Source: Treponema sp. UBA4873 (lineage in GTDB: Bacteria > Spirochaetota > Spirochaetia > Treponematales > Treponemataceae). Taken from it: a DNA stretch of 64,000 nucleotides. Positions 32,767 to 41,324 of the stretch are shown in pieces. The stretch's first letter is position 1, and each line of letters begins with the position of its first letter. The stretch is from contig DHDP01000018.1 of the NCBI GenBank assembly GCA_002399405.1, positions 559,339-623,338 on the forward strand, in the 5' to 3' direction. The notes beneath the pieces are model-generated. The model was not told where the DNA came from. It saw only the letters and a program-made list of their open reading frames with translations, and did no database searches. The position numbers and the translations under genes are program-made.

Positions 32767-33351
32767 TTACATTTCTTTTTTTTGTGCCGATTGGAGCACT
32801 GCGGATATAGATGAATCTATAATAGTTGTTATGTATGTTACAATTTTTTGTTTGTCGATTTTACCTTCATAAAAACTTTCATCAATAATGAGTCCTGCTA
32901 TGAGTTCCGCATATCCATTGCAAAGGAACGAGATGAAATCGGCAGAGATTTTATATTTCTTTTCTTCCATGCATCTGCCGACATACAAATGGACAATTGC
33001 AAAAAAGTCTTTATAAAATATTTTTTTGAGTTCCAGGGGACCGATGAAATCGAGTGCACATTTTAATATTTTTTTATTTTCTTCTATGTATTCTATAACA
33101 AAAATAATAGCATCCTGCATATTCGTCAGCAGATCATACTGCTTTACTATGTCGATTGCTTCCTGATTGAATGTCCACTCCAGCAGCGCATATATGTCGT
33201 TGAAGTGGTAATAGAATGTCTTTCTGTTGACTTTACAGTCGGAGGTGATGTCGCTGATTTTTATTTTATTGAATGGCTGGTTTTCCATCCGCTTTTTCAG
33301 CGCCTCCGCAAACATCTTTCGCGTATTCTGGCTGGTTACTTCATATTTCAT
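32767..33351 (-). CDS. TetR-family transcriptional regulator
   Basis: 194 residues. HTH head: NTRKMFAEALKKRMENQPFN, then KIKISDITSDCKVNRKTFYYHF near 30-51. The C-terminal ligand-binding half is helical and of the DhaS-like type, with a Tyr/Phe-rich stretch (IFYKDFFAIVHLYVGR). It converges on ohyA and follows the SDR gene on the same strand. A 16-bp inverted repeat lies in its promoter region. Candidate ligand: a fatty acid, its CoA ester or another lipophilic compound. Confidence 0.9.
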   Translation of the reverse strand: MKYEVTSQNTRKMFAEALKKRMENQPFNKIKISDITSDCKVNRKTFYYHFNDIYALLEWTFNQEAIDIVKQYDLLTNMQDAIIFVIEYIEENKKILKCALDFIGPLELKKIFYKDFFAIVHLYVGRCMEEKKYKISADFISFLCNGYAELIAGLIIDESFYEGKIDKQKIVTYITTIIDSSISAVLQSAQKKEM

Positions 33352-33368
33352 ACTTCTGGATCCTCTAT

Positions 33369-33423
33369 CATCTATTATTCATCAAATTCTACAAGTTATC
33401 CATACATTGATGAATAATAGATG
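33369..33423. promoter_or_regulatory. Long inverted repeat upstream of the TetR gene
   Basis: CATCTATTATTCATCA (33369-33384) and TGATGAATAATAGATG (33408-33423) are perfect 16-bp inverted copies 23 bp apart, at 18-72 bp before the TetR start. Centre spacing fits two operator copies, one on each side of a promoter. Confidence 0.6.
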
Positions 33424-33492
33424 ACTTGACGGATTTACCGGACATCTGCGGTATTGCCATAAAAAACTTAGCCGGGTTGTACGCGCTGCTAT

Positions 33493-34254
33493 TTAAACTT
33501 TCGAAAAATACACCAACACTTCATGAGGAATTATCTTTGCAATCAACCTGTAACACTTGTAAAAAAAATGGGGAGTATAAACGCCCCTGTTTCTCCGGGC
33601 AAGCCGCAATGCCCTTCGCGTGACTTTTTTTATATTGAGAAACGGCAGCAGGTTAACTATACTTTTATGTTCGCAGGGAGCTGCCGGCATCGTGAACATT
33701 TCGGTTCTCATATTGCCGGGACAAAGCGCAAGCACATGTATCCCGTCCTGTCTTAGTTCTGCCCGCAATCCCTTTGTAAAGTTATACAGATATGCTTTTG
33801 TTGAACTGTATACAAGCATGTCGGGTGTAGGTGCAAATCCGGCTACGGAGCATACGTTTATGATTGCACTTCCTGACTTCATGTACGGTAGGGCAAAATG
33901 TATCAACGCAGTGGGAGCTATGGAATTTAAGCTGATCATCTTCTCCTGCATCTGCAAATCAAGACTTCTGAAACTGTTGCTGGCAACCATCCCTGCATTG
34001 TTTATCAGTAACCGGATGTCCGGTTTTTCTGCGGACAAAGTAAACTCTATTGCCTTTATTTCGTCAACCGCAGAGAGATCAACGGACAGTATTTTGAATT
34101 TCCTTTGGGGATATGATTTAACAATTTCCTCAAGGCGGTCTTTCCTGCGTGCAATCAGCCAGAGCTCTTCAATATCCGGCCGTTCATCAATGACCGCTCG
34201 AACAAATTCTTCTCCCAATCCGGAAGAAGCCCCCGTGATAATCGCTACAGACAT
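33493..34254 (-). CDS. Short-chain dehydrogenase/reductase
   Basis: 253 residues. Cofactor motif IITGASSGLGEEF near 5-17, LLINNAGMVAS near 82-92, Ser in INVCSVAGF near 132-140 and the active-site pair YSSTKAY near 149-155. Long C-terminal helix (FFYKCYRLIAKIIPHEVLVY) may associate with the membrane. Begins 16 nt after the end of the flavin reductase gene, so it is in the same unit. Likely an NAD(P)-dependent ketone/alcohol enzyme on a lipid or steroid-like compound; substrate unknown. Confidence 0.9.
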   Translation of the reverse strand: MSVAIITGASSGLGEEFVRAVIDERPDIEELWLIARRKDRLEEIVKSYPQRKFKILSVDLSAVDEIKAIEFTLSAEKPDIRLLINNAGMVASNSFRSLDLQMQEKMISLNSIAPTALIHFALPYMKSGSAIINVCSVAGFAPTPDMLVYSSTKAYLYNFTKGLRAELRQDGIHVLALCPGNMRTEMFTMPAAPCEHKSIVNLLPFLNIKKVTRRALRLARRNRGVYTPHFFYKCYRLIAKIIPHEVLVYFSKV

Positions 34255-34270
34255 TATTCAATACCTCCTG

Positions 34271-36385
34271 TTACGACAAAGAACGCGATATTTTATAAGC
34301 CTCATGGATTGCATCTTTTATGCGTCCGGGTTTAAAGGCATCTCCCGCCACAAATAATTTTTCGCAGCACCCTTTCAGTTCGTCCGTAATTTTGTTATTG
34401 CTGCGTACACCCAGAGACAGCACGACTGCGTCAAAACGAAGAATTTCCCGTACGTTGTTTTTCTGCACAAGAACAAGTTTATGATCTTCAATCCGTTCCA
34501 AACGGCGTCCGGGCAGGAATGTTGTTTCCCCGTTGTTCAGGGTCTGCATCACATCCCAAACACTGATATTGAACGCTCCGGGGGCTATCTTTTCAGCCAT
34601 TTCAATAACTGTTACCCGGTTCCCCTGTTTCACCAATAATTCTGCTGTTTCAATACCCGTCATGCCCGAACCTACTACTGCGACATTCTTATGAAGCAGC
34701 TGCAGACTACCGTCCAATACAGGCACTACCGTAGTGACATATTCGTTTTCCGCACCGGGGATTCTCGGCTTAACACAGGATGCACCGGAAGCAATAATAA
34801 CGGCATACGGATGATAAGAGTCCACTAGCTGCCGGTCAGCACTCGTGCCGTACAGTATTTCGGCTCCATTTTTACGAGCCTGATGTTCCAAATCCTCATA
34901 GCACCACGCGATTCTGTTTTTGTGCGGCGGTTTTTCTCCGAGCCGCAGCTGACCTCCCGGCGCTGATTCTTTTTCCAGTACCGTAACGTCAAAATCCCGC
35001 GCGGCGAGTTCCCGGGCTCCAGTCAGGCCGGCCGGTCCCGCTCCGATAATGACGATTTTCCGTCGCCGGCCGTCTTCGGGCGGAGTGAGGGGAGTCTGCC
35101 TTTCACGGCAGGTACGGGGGTTGACGGTGCATTCTACCGGCTTGCCGTTTATGAGCCCTTTTTCATAACTTTCCATGCAATACAGGCAGCCTATGCAGCG
35201 CTGGATGTCTTCTTCGTTTCCGTTCTGTGCTTTTACCGCCCAATACGGATCTGCGAGCAGCGGCCGTGCGAGCCCGATAAAATCCTGTACGCCATCCGAA
35301 ATAAGTCGTTCGGCCAGCTCCGGTGTGCGTATGACGCCAACTGCAATAACAGGAATGCTCACTGCATCCTTCACCGCTTTTACCAGTTCCCTGCGCCATC
35401 CCTGTTCAAAACTGTTCGGCTCCTGAATCATAAAATGGGTATCAGATGTGCCCACCGTTACGTCGATGGCATCCGCGCCAAAGCTTTCAAGGGCTTTGGC
35501 GATTTTTACTCCCTCCAGCAGATGGATGCCCTGTTCCGGGTATCCGATTTTTTCATAAAATTCATCAACGGTCAGGCGGACAATAACGGGGAAATCCTTC
35601 CCGCATCTTTGATGGATCCCTCCGATTAATTCCTGAAGAATGCGGACGCGGTTTTCAAAACTGCCGCCGTATTCGTCGCTGCGGATATTTGTATAGGGAC
35701 TGAGGAACTGATTCAGGAGATAGCCGTGGCCCGCATGAAGTTCCACTCCGTCGGCGCCTGTCTTTTTTACCCGCCCGGCAGCATCAATGAATTGCCGTAT
35801 AATACGATGGACGTCCTCCGAAGTGAAAGGACTTATTTTCTGATTGGCGAAAGGTGACAGTCCCAAACCGGCCGGTACGTTGCTCGGCGCGCGAAGAGGT
35901 TTCATATACTTTTCCATCAATTTGATCATTTTGGGATCGTTCAGGGAATCAATATCGTATTTACTTGTGATGGAAAAAAACAATTTCCAATATCCGGGAA
36001 TGACTTTGGCAAGCCGTTCATTCATACGCCAGAATGTAGGAAAAAGTACGACATTCTGGCGGCCCGGATGATGAAGTTGAACGAATATTTTTGCGCCGTC
36101 TTTATGTACCTCATCCACCACCTGCTTGAAGGGCTCGATATATGTATCCGAAGACATCGACAGCTGACCGGGAGCAACGACGCCGTCGTTTTCGTTGATG
36201 CGCGTGTACTCCGTTATTATCAGTCCGACGCCGCCTTTTGCCCGCTCCCCGTAATAGCCGGCGGTATCTTCGCTTGCTTTACCGTTGTGGTGAGATACAT
36301 CCACTCCCATCGCTGTCATAACAACGCGATTTTTTATCACTGTATTTCCGATTTTACAGGAAGAAAAAAGTCTGCCATATTTCAT
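34271..36385 (-). CDS. Old-Yellow-Enzyme/FAD fusion reductase (2,4-dienoyl-CoA reductase/BaiCD type)
   Basis: 704 residues with GGGAGG before the ATG. FMN barrel (about 1-330): ELHAGHGYLLNQFLSPYTN near 175-193 is the family hallmark. The [4Fe-4S] segment is CIGCLYCMESYEKG near 400-413, with CTVNPRTC following. The second half binds FAD (IGAGPAGLTGARELA near 449-463, ending in LEKESAPGGQL) and NAD(P)H (AVVGSGMTGIETAELL near 575-590). The Cys spacing differs from E. coli FadH (no C-N-Q-A-C), so substrate is open: dienoyl-CoA, enoates or steroids. With the SDR and nearby oleate hydratase it suggests a fatty-acid or lipid reduction role. Divergent from a TetR gene. Confidence 0.9.
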   Translation of the reverse strand: MKYGRLFSSCKIGNTVIKNRVVMTAMGVDVSHHNGKASEDTAGYYGERAKGGVGLIITEYTRINENDGVVAPGQLSMSSDTYIEPFKQVVDEVHKDGAKIFVQLHHPGRQNVVLFPTFWRMNERLAKVIPGYWKLFFSITSKYDIDSLNDPKMIKLMEKYMKPLRAPSNVPAGLGLSPFANQKISPFTSEDVHRIIRQFIDAAGRVKKTGADGVELHAGHGYLLNQFLSPYTNIRSDEYGGSFENRVRILQELIGGIHQRCGKDFPVIVRLTVDEFYEKIGYPEQGIHLLEGVKIAKALESFGADAIDVTVGTSDTHFMIQEPNSFEQGWRRELVKAVKDAVSIPVIAVGVIRTPELAERLISDGVQDFIGLARPLLADPYWAVKAQNGNEEDIQRCIGCLYCMESYEKGLINGKPVECTVNPRTCRERQTPLTPPEDGRRRKIVIIGAGPAGLTGARELAARDFDVTVLEKESAPGGQLRLGEKPPHKNRIAWCYEDLEHQARKNGAEILYGTSADRQLVDSYHPYAVIIASGASCVKPRIPGAENEYVTTVVPVLDGSLQLLHKNVAVVGSGMTGIETAELLVKQGNRVTVIEMAEKIAPGAFNISVWDVMQTLNNGETTFLPGRRLERIEDHKLVLVQKNNVREILRFDAVVLSLGVRSNNKITDELKGCCEKLFVAGDAFKPGRIKDAIHEAYKISRSLS

Positions 36386-36423
36386 TTAAGTACCTCCCGC
36401 GTGACATGCAAAATATCAGATAC

Positions 36424-36454
36424 TTGAAAAATCTCTTCTTCTATGTATTATAAT
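36424..36454 (+). promoter_or_regulatory. Possible promoter of the third TetR gene
   Basis: TTGAAA (36424-36429) with TATTAT (36446-36451, 16-bp spacer) or overlapping TATAAT (36449-36454, 19-bp spacer), in the divergent region between the flavin reductase and TetR genes. Confidence 0.45.
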
Positions 36455-36539
36455 TATTGAAAGCACCGATCAAGCTGCAAAAAAGTGAATTAGTCAAAAT
36501 TTGGACAAAAACAGGAATTTGCAAAGTGAGAAAACGCTT

Positions 36540-37106
36540 ATGAAATACGATATAACAAAAACAATAACAAAGGGCGCACAGCGGACTCTTTACGCACTAT
36601 CCGGCGCTATGTTTCTGCTTCTTGAGAAAAATGATTTTGAGGGAATAACAGTAAATGAAATATGCACCTTTACGAATTACCCGAGAGCCACTTTCTACAA
36701 TTACTTTGACGATAAATATGATTTATTGAATTACTGCTGGTATCGGCTGGAACAACGCATCGAACTCGACGATTATACGGGAATAGCACCGGAAGAACGG
36801 ATATATGTTTTCTTTGACCGTATATACGATCTGCTTGACAGCGAAATAACAGCTGTTCAAAAAATTTTAGAAAAGAACACCGAATCAGGGTACATGTTCA
36901 ACAGTTTCAGAATATATTTGGGCAGGAGAATGGTCGAAATATTTCGGGGATGTATATCGTCAAATAATTATTCGATTCCGAAAGAAATTGTCGCTGACCA
37001 TTATTGCAATACGCTGCTTCTGATCCTGAAGTGGGCATTCCGGAAAGATCTCAGCTACAGCAAAACTCAGGCACACAAATATTTATACTATCTGCTCCGT
37101 TCATAA
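36540..37106 (+). CDS. TetR-family transcriptional regulator
   Basis: 188 residues from the ATG at 36540; a TTG at 36501 would add 13 residues but has no Shine-Dalgarno. HTH: ALSGAMFLLLEKNDFEGITV then NEICTFTNYPRATFYNYFDD near 40-59. The ligand half is helical with no motif I recognise. Divergent from the Old-Yellow-Enzyme-type reductase gene 154 nt away, it most likely controls that gene and the SDR. Confidence 0.88.
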   Translation: MKYDITKTITKGAQRTLYALSGAMFLLLEKNDFEGITVNEICTFTNYPRATFYNYFDDKYDLLNYCWYRLEQRIELDDYTGIAPEERIYVFFDRIYDLLDSEITAVQKILEKNTESGYMFNSFRIYLGRRMVEIFRGCISSNNYSIPKEIVADHYCNTLLLILKWAFRKDLSYSKTQAHKYLYYLLRS

Positions 37107-37221
37107 CATGGGAAAGTCAATATTGGTGCGGTCTCCGAATATCATGAATCCTCAGGCAGCAGCTTTTACCGCAGCCATCTTTTCCCTGTAAACGGATTGT
37201 TTTTCTGTACGAGGAACTAAG

Positions 37222-37253
37222 CGGAATCTCTTCCGGTAATCAGAAAGATTCCG
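37222..37253. terminator. Hairpin between convergent TetR and pncB genes
   Basis: CGGAATCT (37222-37229) pairs with AGATTCCG (37246-37253), 16-nt loop. The flanks are T-rich only on one side; it may serve the TetR gene. Confidence 0.45.
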
Positions 37254-37269
37254 TGTATATTTACCGTAC

Positions 37270-38769
37270 TTATTTGTCGATCTGTTCTTTTGCCAGATTA
37301 TCCTGGATGAACCTGAGTTTCAAATCCTTAAGTTCCTGCGACATCGACACTTTGTAGATGTGCGGATTGAGGATGCGCTTGTACGATTCGTCGAACGATG
37401 CAAGCTGTTTCTGCATTGTCTCGCGGCTCAGATGAAGCTGTTCCGCATCGGGAAGACGCGGCTGTATCCGTTTGCCTGCGGACAGACGCTGCTTCAGAAG
37501 CGGTTCCACGCGGGACGCGCTGAACATGAACTGCCGGTAGTCTATCATCGGATGAAAATAATGATACTCTCTGCCGGCTTCTATTTTTTCGTCTTCCAGC
37601 GTAAGTATGTCGGCGGCTGCCATATCGTTTTCGTCGTAAAGACGGTAGACATTCTTGATTCCGGGGTTCGTCATTTTTGCGGGATTGTCCGAGAACTTCA
37701 TGGCCGGAATCATTTTGTCGGTTTCCTTGTCGTGACGCGCCGCAAGTTTGTAAACGCCGGTGAACGATGATTCTGTTCCGCCGGTAACCATGTGGGTGCC
37801 TACGCCCCAGCTGTTTATCGGTACTTTCTGCGCGATGAGCGTGCTGATTATGTCTTCGGTGAGTTCGTTCGATACGGAAATTTTAGCCTGCGGAAATCCC
37901 GCTTTGTCGAGTTCCCTGCGCACTTCCGTCGTAAGGTACGAGATGTCGCCGGAATCGAGCCGCACGCCGAAATTATATCCTTTCGCAACGAGCTCGCCTC
38001 CTGCGACGATGGCGTTTTTTATGCCCGACCTGAGCGTGTCGTACGTGTCTATGAGGAACACGGAGTTCTGCGGATAGATTTTTGCATATGCGCGGAACGC
38101 GGCGAGCTCGGACGGAAAAGACATAATCCACGAGTGCGCCATAGTTCCCATGACGGGAATCCCGTACAATTTTCCGGCCAGCGTGTTGGACGTACCTGCC
38201 GCGCCGCCGATATACGCCGCGCGCGATGCGCTCATCGCACCGTCGGGCCCCTGCGCACGGCGGAGGCCGAATTCCATAATGCCGCCTTTATTGCTTGCAA
38301 GCCAGACGCGCGCTGTTTTTGTCGCTATGAGGCTCTGAAAATTTATGTGGTTCAGGATAAGTCCCTCGACGATCTGCGCCTCAATAAGATTTGCATGGAT
38401 GCGGACGAGCGGTTCCTGCGGAAAAATAACGGTGCCTTCGTCCATGGTGTACAAATCGCCCGTAAAGCGGAAATCCCTGAGATAGTCGAGAAAACCCTGC
38501 TCGAATATTTTCTGAGAAGCAAGATAGTCGACGTCGGATTTGCTGAAGTGAAACGACGTGATTGCGTCGAGCAGCGTTTCGTTGCCGGCGAGAACGGAGA
38601 ATCCCCCGTTGAACGGATTGCGGCGGAAGAACATGTCGAACACGACTTTCTGATTCATGTTTTCCTTCCAATATCCCTGCGCCATCGTCAGTTCGTAAAA
38701 ATCAGTGAAGAGCGCGCTTGTTATACAGCTGTTTTCAACAGGCTCGTTCGCATTTTCAGGTTGTGCCAT
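37270..38769 (-). CDS. pncB: Nicotinate phosphoribosyltransferase
   Basis: 499 residues. Start region ALFTDFYELTMAQGYW near 20-35 is the family hallmark; RAYIGGAAGTSNTLAGKLYG near 184-203 and GTMAHSWIMSF near 208-218 hold the autophosphorylated His; FGVRLDSGDISYL near 268-280 binds the phosphoribosyl moiety. It joins nicotinate and PRPP to give nicotinate mononucleotide at the expense of ATP, in NAD salvage. AAGAGG precedes the ATG. A strong promoter lies about 105 nt upstream of the start; the leader in between has a repeated ATGCAGGCT but no riboswitch I can name. Confidence 0.95.
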   Translation of the reverse strand: MAQPENANEPVENSCITSALFTDFYELTMAQGYWKENMNQKVVFDMFFRRNPFNGGFSVLAGNETLLDAITSFHFSKSDVDYLASQKIFEQGFLDYLRDFRFTGDLYTMDEGTVIFPQEPLVRIHANLIEAQIVEGLILNHINFQSLIATKTARVWLASNKGGIMEFGLRRAQGPDGAMSASRAAYIGGAAGTSNTLAGKLYGIPVMGTMAHSWIMSFPSELAAFRAYAKIYPQNSVFLIDTYDTLRSGIKNAIVAGGELVAKGYNFGVRLDSGDISYLTTEVRRELDKAGFPQAKISVSNELTEDIISTLIAQKVPINSWGVGTHMVTGGTESSFTGVYKLAARHDKETDKMIPAMKFSDNPAKMTNPGIKNVYRLYDENDMAAADILTLEDEKIEAGREYHYFHPMIDYRQFMFSASRVEPLLKQRLSAGKRIQPRLPDAEQLHLSRETMQKQLASFDESYKRILNPHIYKVSMSQELKDLKLRFIQDNLAKEQIDK

Positions 38770-38867
38770 ACTAAATACCTCTTACAGTAAAATGATTGAT
38801 TGAAGGGAGGTTTTTCGAGCCTGCATCCGGCATCCGTCTGCAGCCTGCATTTCCCTGAGACAGTGAT

Positions 38868-38896
38868 ATTGTAGCTTTTTTGCGGTATTTAGTCAA
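38868..38896 (-). promoter_or_regulatory. Promoter of pncB
   Basis: On the minus strand TTGACT (38891-38896) and TACAAT (38868-38873) are 17 bp apart. The leader to the ATG at 38769 is about 92 nt. Confidence 0.75.
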
Positions 38897-38947
38897 AAAG
38901 CGCCGCACGAAGCACGAATAAGAGCTGCCGTGCGTAAGCGCGGACTG

Positions 38948-40765
38948 TCAGACCTGCAGTTCGTGCATCCGGTAGAAAACGCCTTTTTTCCGCATCAGCT
39001 CGTCGTACGTACCGTATTCCCCGATGATACCGCCGCCTATGACCGCTATATGGTCGGCGTTGCGGATTGTCGAAAGACGGTGTGCGACAATAAGCGTCGT
39101 ACGCCCCTTAATAAGATTCTGCACAGCATCCTGAATCTTCTTTTCACTCACGGAGTCGAGCGCGCTCGTCGCCTCGTCAAGAATAAGAATCGCAGGATCC
39201 CTGATGAACGCGCGGGCTATGCTGATGCGCTGCTTCTGTCCGCCGCTCAGATTGTTTCCGTGCTCGCTTACCATCGTGTTGAGTCCGTCCGGCATGTCGG
39301 CAATAACGTCGTCGAGGTTCGCCGCCTTAATAATTTCCCGAAGCCGTTCGTCGCTGATGTCGTCTTTTCCGTACGTGATGTTTTCCCTGATTGTGCCGGT
39401 AAAAAGAATCGACTGCTGCGGAACAACGGAAAGATGCGTGCGGTACGATTTCATGTTAATCGACGAGAGGTCGTGTCCGTCTATCAGTACCTGTCCCGTC
39501 ACCGGTCTCAGAAAGCCGATGACGAGATTCAGTATGGTGGATTTTCCAGCGCCTGAGCCGCCGACGAATGCGACGGTGCTTCCCCGCGGTATGTCGAGGT
39601 TGATTCCTTCCAGCACGGGGACGCTGCTGCCCGGATATGAGAAACCGACGTTTTTCAGTTCAATGTGACCGTCGACTTTCTCCAGCTTCGGCTTTTTGTC
39701 GCTGTCCTCAATATCGCCGCTCAGCAGTATGTCGCCCACGGAATCGACTGATTCGAGTCCTTTCGTGATGACGGGGAGCAGCCCGATGACTGCGGAAATC
39801 TGCCCGACAATAGTCGTGAAGTAGCTCTGGTACATGACGACGTCGCCGATCGAGATTGCACCGCGCGAAGCCATGACGGAGCTGAACGCGAGACAGATAA
39901 CCTGAAATATCTGGAAGCACACCCAGCTTACGCTTCCGAACAGCGTCTGAATCATGTCGAGCTTGAGTCCGCTTTTCGCAACGTGTTCGAGCTGTCTGTC
40001 CATTTTTTCCGTTTCCCTGTTCTCCAGCGCGTGCGCGCGGGTCACGGGAATCAGTTCGACCATTTCCATAACGCGGGCCGAAGTTTCTTCAATGTCGCGC
40101 CGGAACACGGTGTTGTATTTTTTTATGCGTCCCTTGAAAACCGTCATGATGACTACTGCAACCGGTATTGTCACCGCGAAAAAAACAAGTATGATGCGGC
40201 TCTTGAACGCGACTATGAAAACGGACACGGTAATATTCAGGATGATTGCAAGCATAGTGATGAAAAGCTGCGACGACAGCGTTTCAATCTGCTCGACGTC
40301 GCGCATGATTTTGGACTGCAGACGACCGCTCTGCATTTCCGTGTGGTACGAGATTGACAGCTGCTGGAGTTTCCGCACGAGCGCACCGCGCAGCTCGAGT
40401 TCGACGTTGCGCACCGTTTTTGCATAGAGCCACGTGTGCAGATAATTCGTCGGTACGTTCTGCGCGATGAACAGAATCATAAAAAGCGTATTGATAAGAA
40501 TCGTCCTGAGCGAGCCGGCTGCGTTGTTCGTCGCCGCGTTTATGATATTTGCGGTAACGACGGGCAGGGCCCACGTGGGGGAATGTTTTATTATGAAGAA
40601 AACAATCGAAAAAGACAGATCGGTATAATGTCCCTTGTACAGTCCGAGCAGTGTGCGGAGGCTGTGCCCTTTTTCACGCTTAAACGTTGAAAGGAATTCT
40701 TTTTCAGCGTTGTCGAGTTTTTCTTCCGTGTCGGAATTTTTTTTGTACGTATCCTGCTGCGTCAT
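38948..40765 (-). CDS. ABC exporter, fused membrane and ATPase domains
   Basis: 605 residues from the ATG at 40765, which overlaps the stop of the GNAT gene (ATGA) and has GGAG 8 nt upstream. Membrane domain of six helices at about 60-340, then an ATPase with Walker A VGGSGAGKST near 401, Q-loop VVPQQSIL, signature NLSGGQKQRIS near 508 and Walker B AILILDEATSALD. A half-size type IV exporter that works as a dimer; could move lipids, peptides or drugs. No partner gene is adjacent, so a homodimer is likely. Cargo unknown. Confidence 0.92.
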   Translation of the reverse strand: MTQQDTYKKNSDTEEKLDNAEKEFLSTFKREKGHSLRTLLGLYKGHYTDLSFSIVFFIIKHSPTWALPVVTANIINAATNNAAGSLRTILINTLFMILFIAQNVPTNYLHTWLYAKTVRNVELELRGALVRKLQQLSISYHTEMQSGRLQSKIMRDVEQIETLSSQLFITMLAIILNITVSVFIVAFKSRIILVFFAVTIPVAVVIMTVFKGRIKKYNTVFRRDIEETSARVMEMVELIPVTRAHALENRETEKMDRQLEHVAKSGLKLDMIQTLFGSVSWVCFQIFQVICLAFSSVMASRGAISIGDVVMYQSYFTTIVGQISAVIGLLPVITKGLESVDSVGDILLSGDIEDSDKKPKLEKVDGHIELKNVGFSYPGSSVPVLEGINLDIPRGSTVAFVGGSGAGKSTILNLVIGFLRPVTGQVLIDGHDLSSINMKSYRTHLSVVPQQSILFTGTIRENITYGKDDISDERLREIIKAANLDDVIADMPDGLNTMVSEHGNNLSGGQKQRISIARAFIRDPAILILDEATSALDSVSEKKIQDAVQNLIKGRTTLIVAHRLSTIRNADHIAVIGGGIIGEYGTYDELMRKKGVFYRMHELQV

Positions 40766-41289
40766 AATTTTTTCTCCATGACGATACCGTCCGCGGCTCT
40801 TTCTCCGTCTGGAAAAAATCCCCGAATGCGGCGCGTCTCGCGGAATCCGTACTGCGTGTAAATATGCAGAGCATTTTTCCATGTTTCGTTTACGAGCAGA
40901 ACAGCCGTTGTAAGTCCGGGATTGTGTTCGGCGAACCATTCCATGGAATCGGAGAAAAGACTGCGTCCGGTTCCCTTTCCGCGGTACTGCGGAAGAACGG
41001 CAAAGGAACTCAGGTAGATGACAGGACCGTCGGCGGCGTATGTGCGTGAGGCGGAGTGGTTGAGCGAAAAATCGCCGTCGTCTTTCGGAACGGCAGCCCG
41101 GCGCTCTGCGGAAAAATATCCTGCCGCATTGTGCGTCGCCTCGTCCTCGAATATGATGAAACAGTTTCCGCAGACGCGTATGCGTTCGGCAAAAACCGAT
41201 TCCGTTTCCTGTATCGCGGGTATAAACGAAGCTTTTTCAATTTTCATAACAGCACTCAGATCCCGTTCTGTAACCCGTCTGATAATCAT
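40762..41289 (-). CDS. GNAT-family N-acetyltransferase
   Basis: 175 residues from the ATG at 41289. The acetyl-CoA loop is AVLPQYRGKGTGRSLFSDSM near 101-120, with the start of the fold at IIRRVTERDLSAVMKIEKAS and the late beta strand IYTQYGFRETRRIRGFF near 150-166. Resembles RimI-type or small-molecule acetyltransferases; substrate open. It has no Shine-Dalgarno; a TATAAT box ends 7 nt before the ATG, so the mRNA is probably leaderless. Translationally coupled to the ABC exporter that follows. Confidence 0.87.
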   Translation of the reverse strand: MIIRRVTERDLSAVMKIEKASFIPAIQETESVFAERIRVCGNCFIIFEDEATHNAAGYFSAERRAAVPKDDGDFSLNHSASRTYAADGPVIYLSSFAVLPQYRGKGTGRSLFSDSMEWFAEHNPGLTTAVLLVNETWKNALHIYTQYGFRETRRIRGFFPDGERAADGIVMEKKL

Positions 41290-41296
41290 GAGTTTT

Positions 41297-41324
41297 ATTA
41301 TAAGGAAGTGCAGGGAAATGTCCA
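41297..41324 (-). promoter_or_regulatory. Promoter of the GNAT gene, overlapping the HD gene start
   Basis: On the minus strand TGGACA (41319-41324) and TATAAT (41297-41302) are 16 bp apart. The -35 covers the start codon of the divergent HD-domain gene (41318), so the two genes' starts overlap head to head. Confidence 0.65.
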
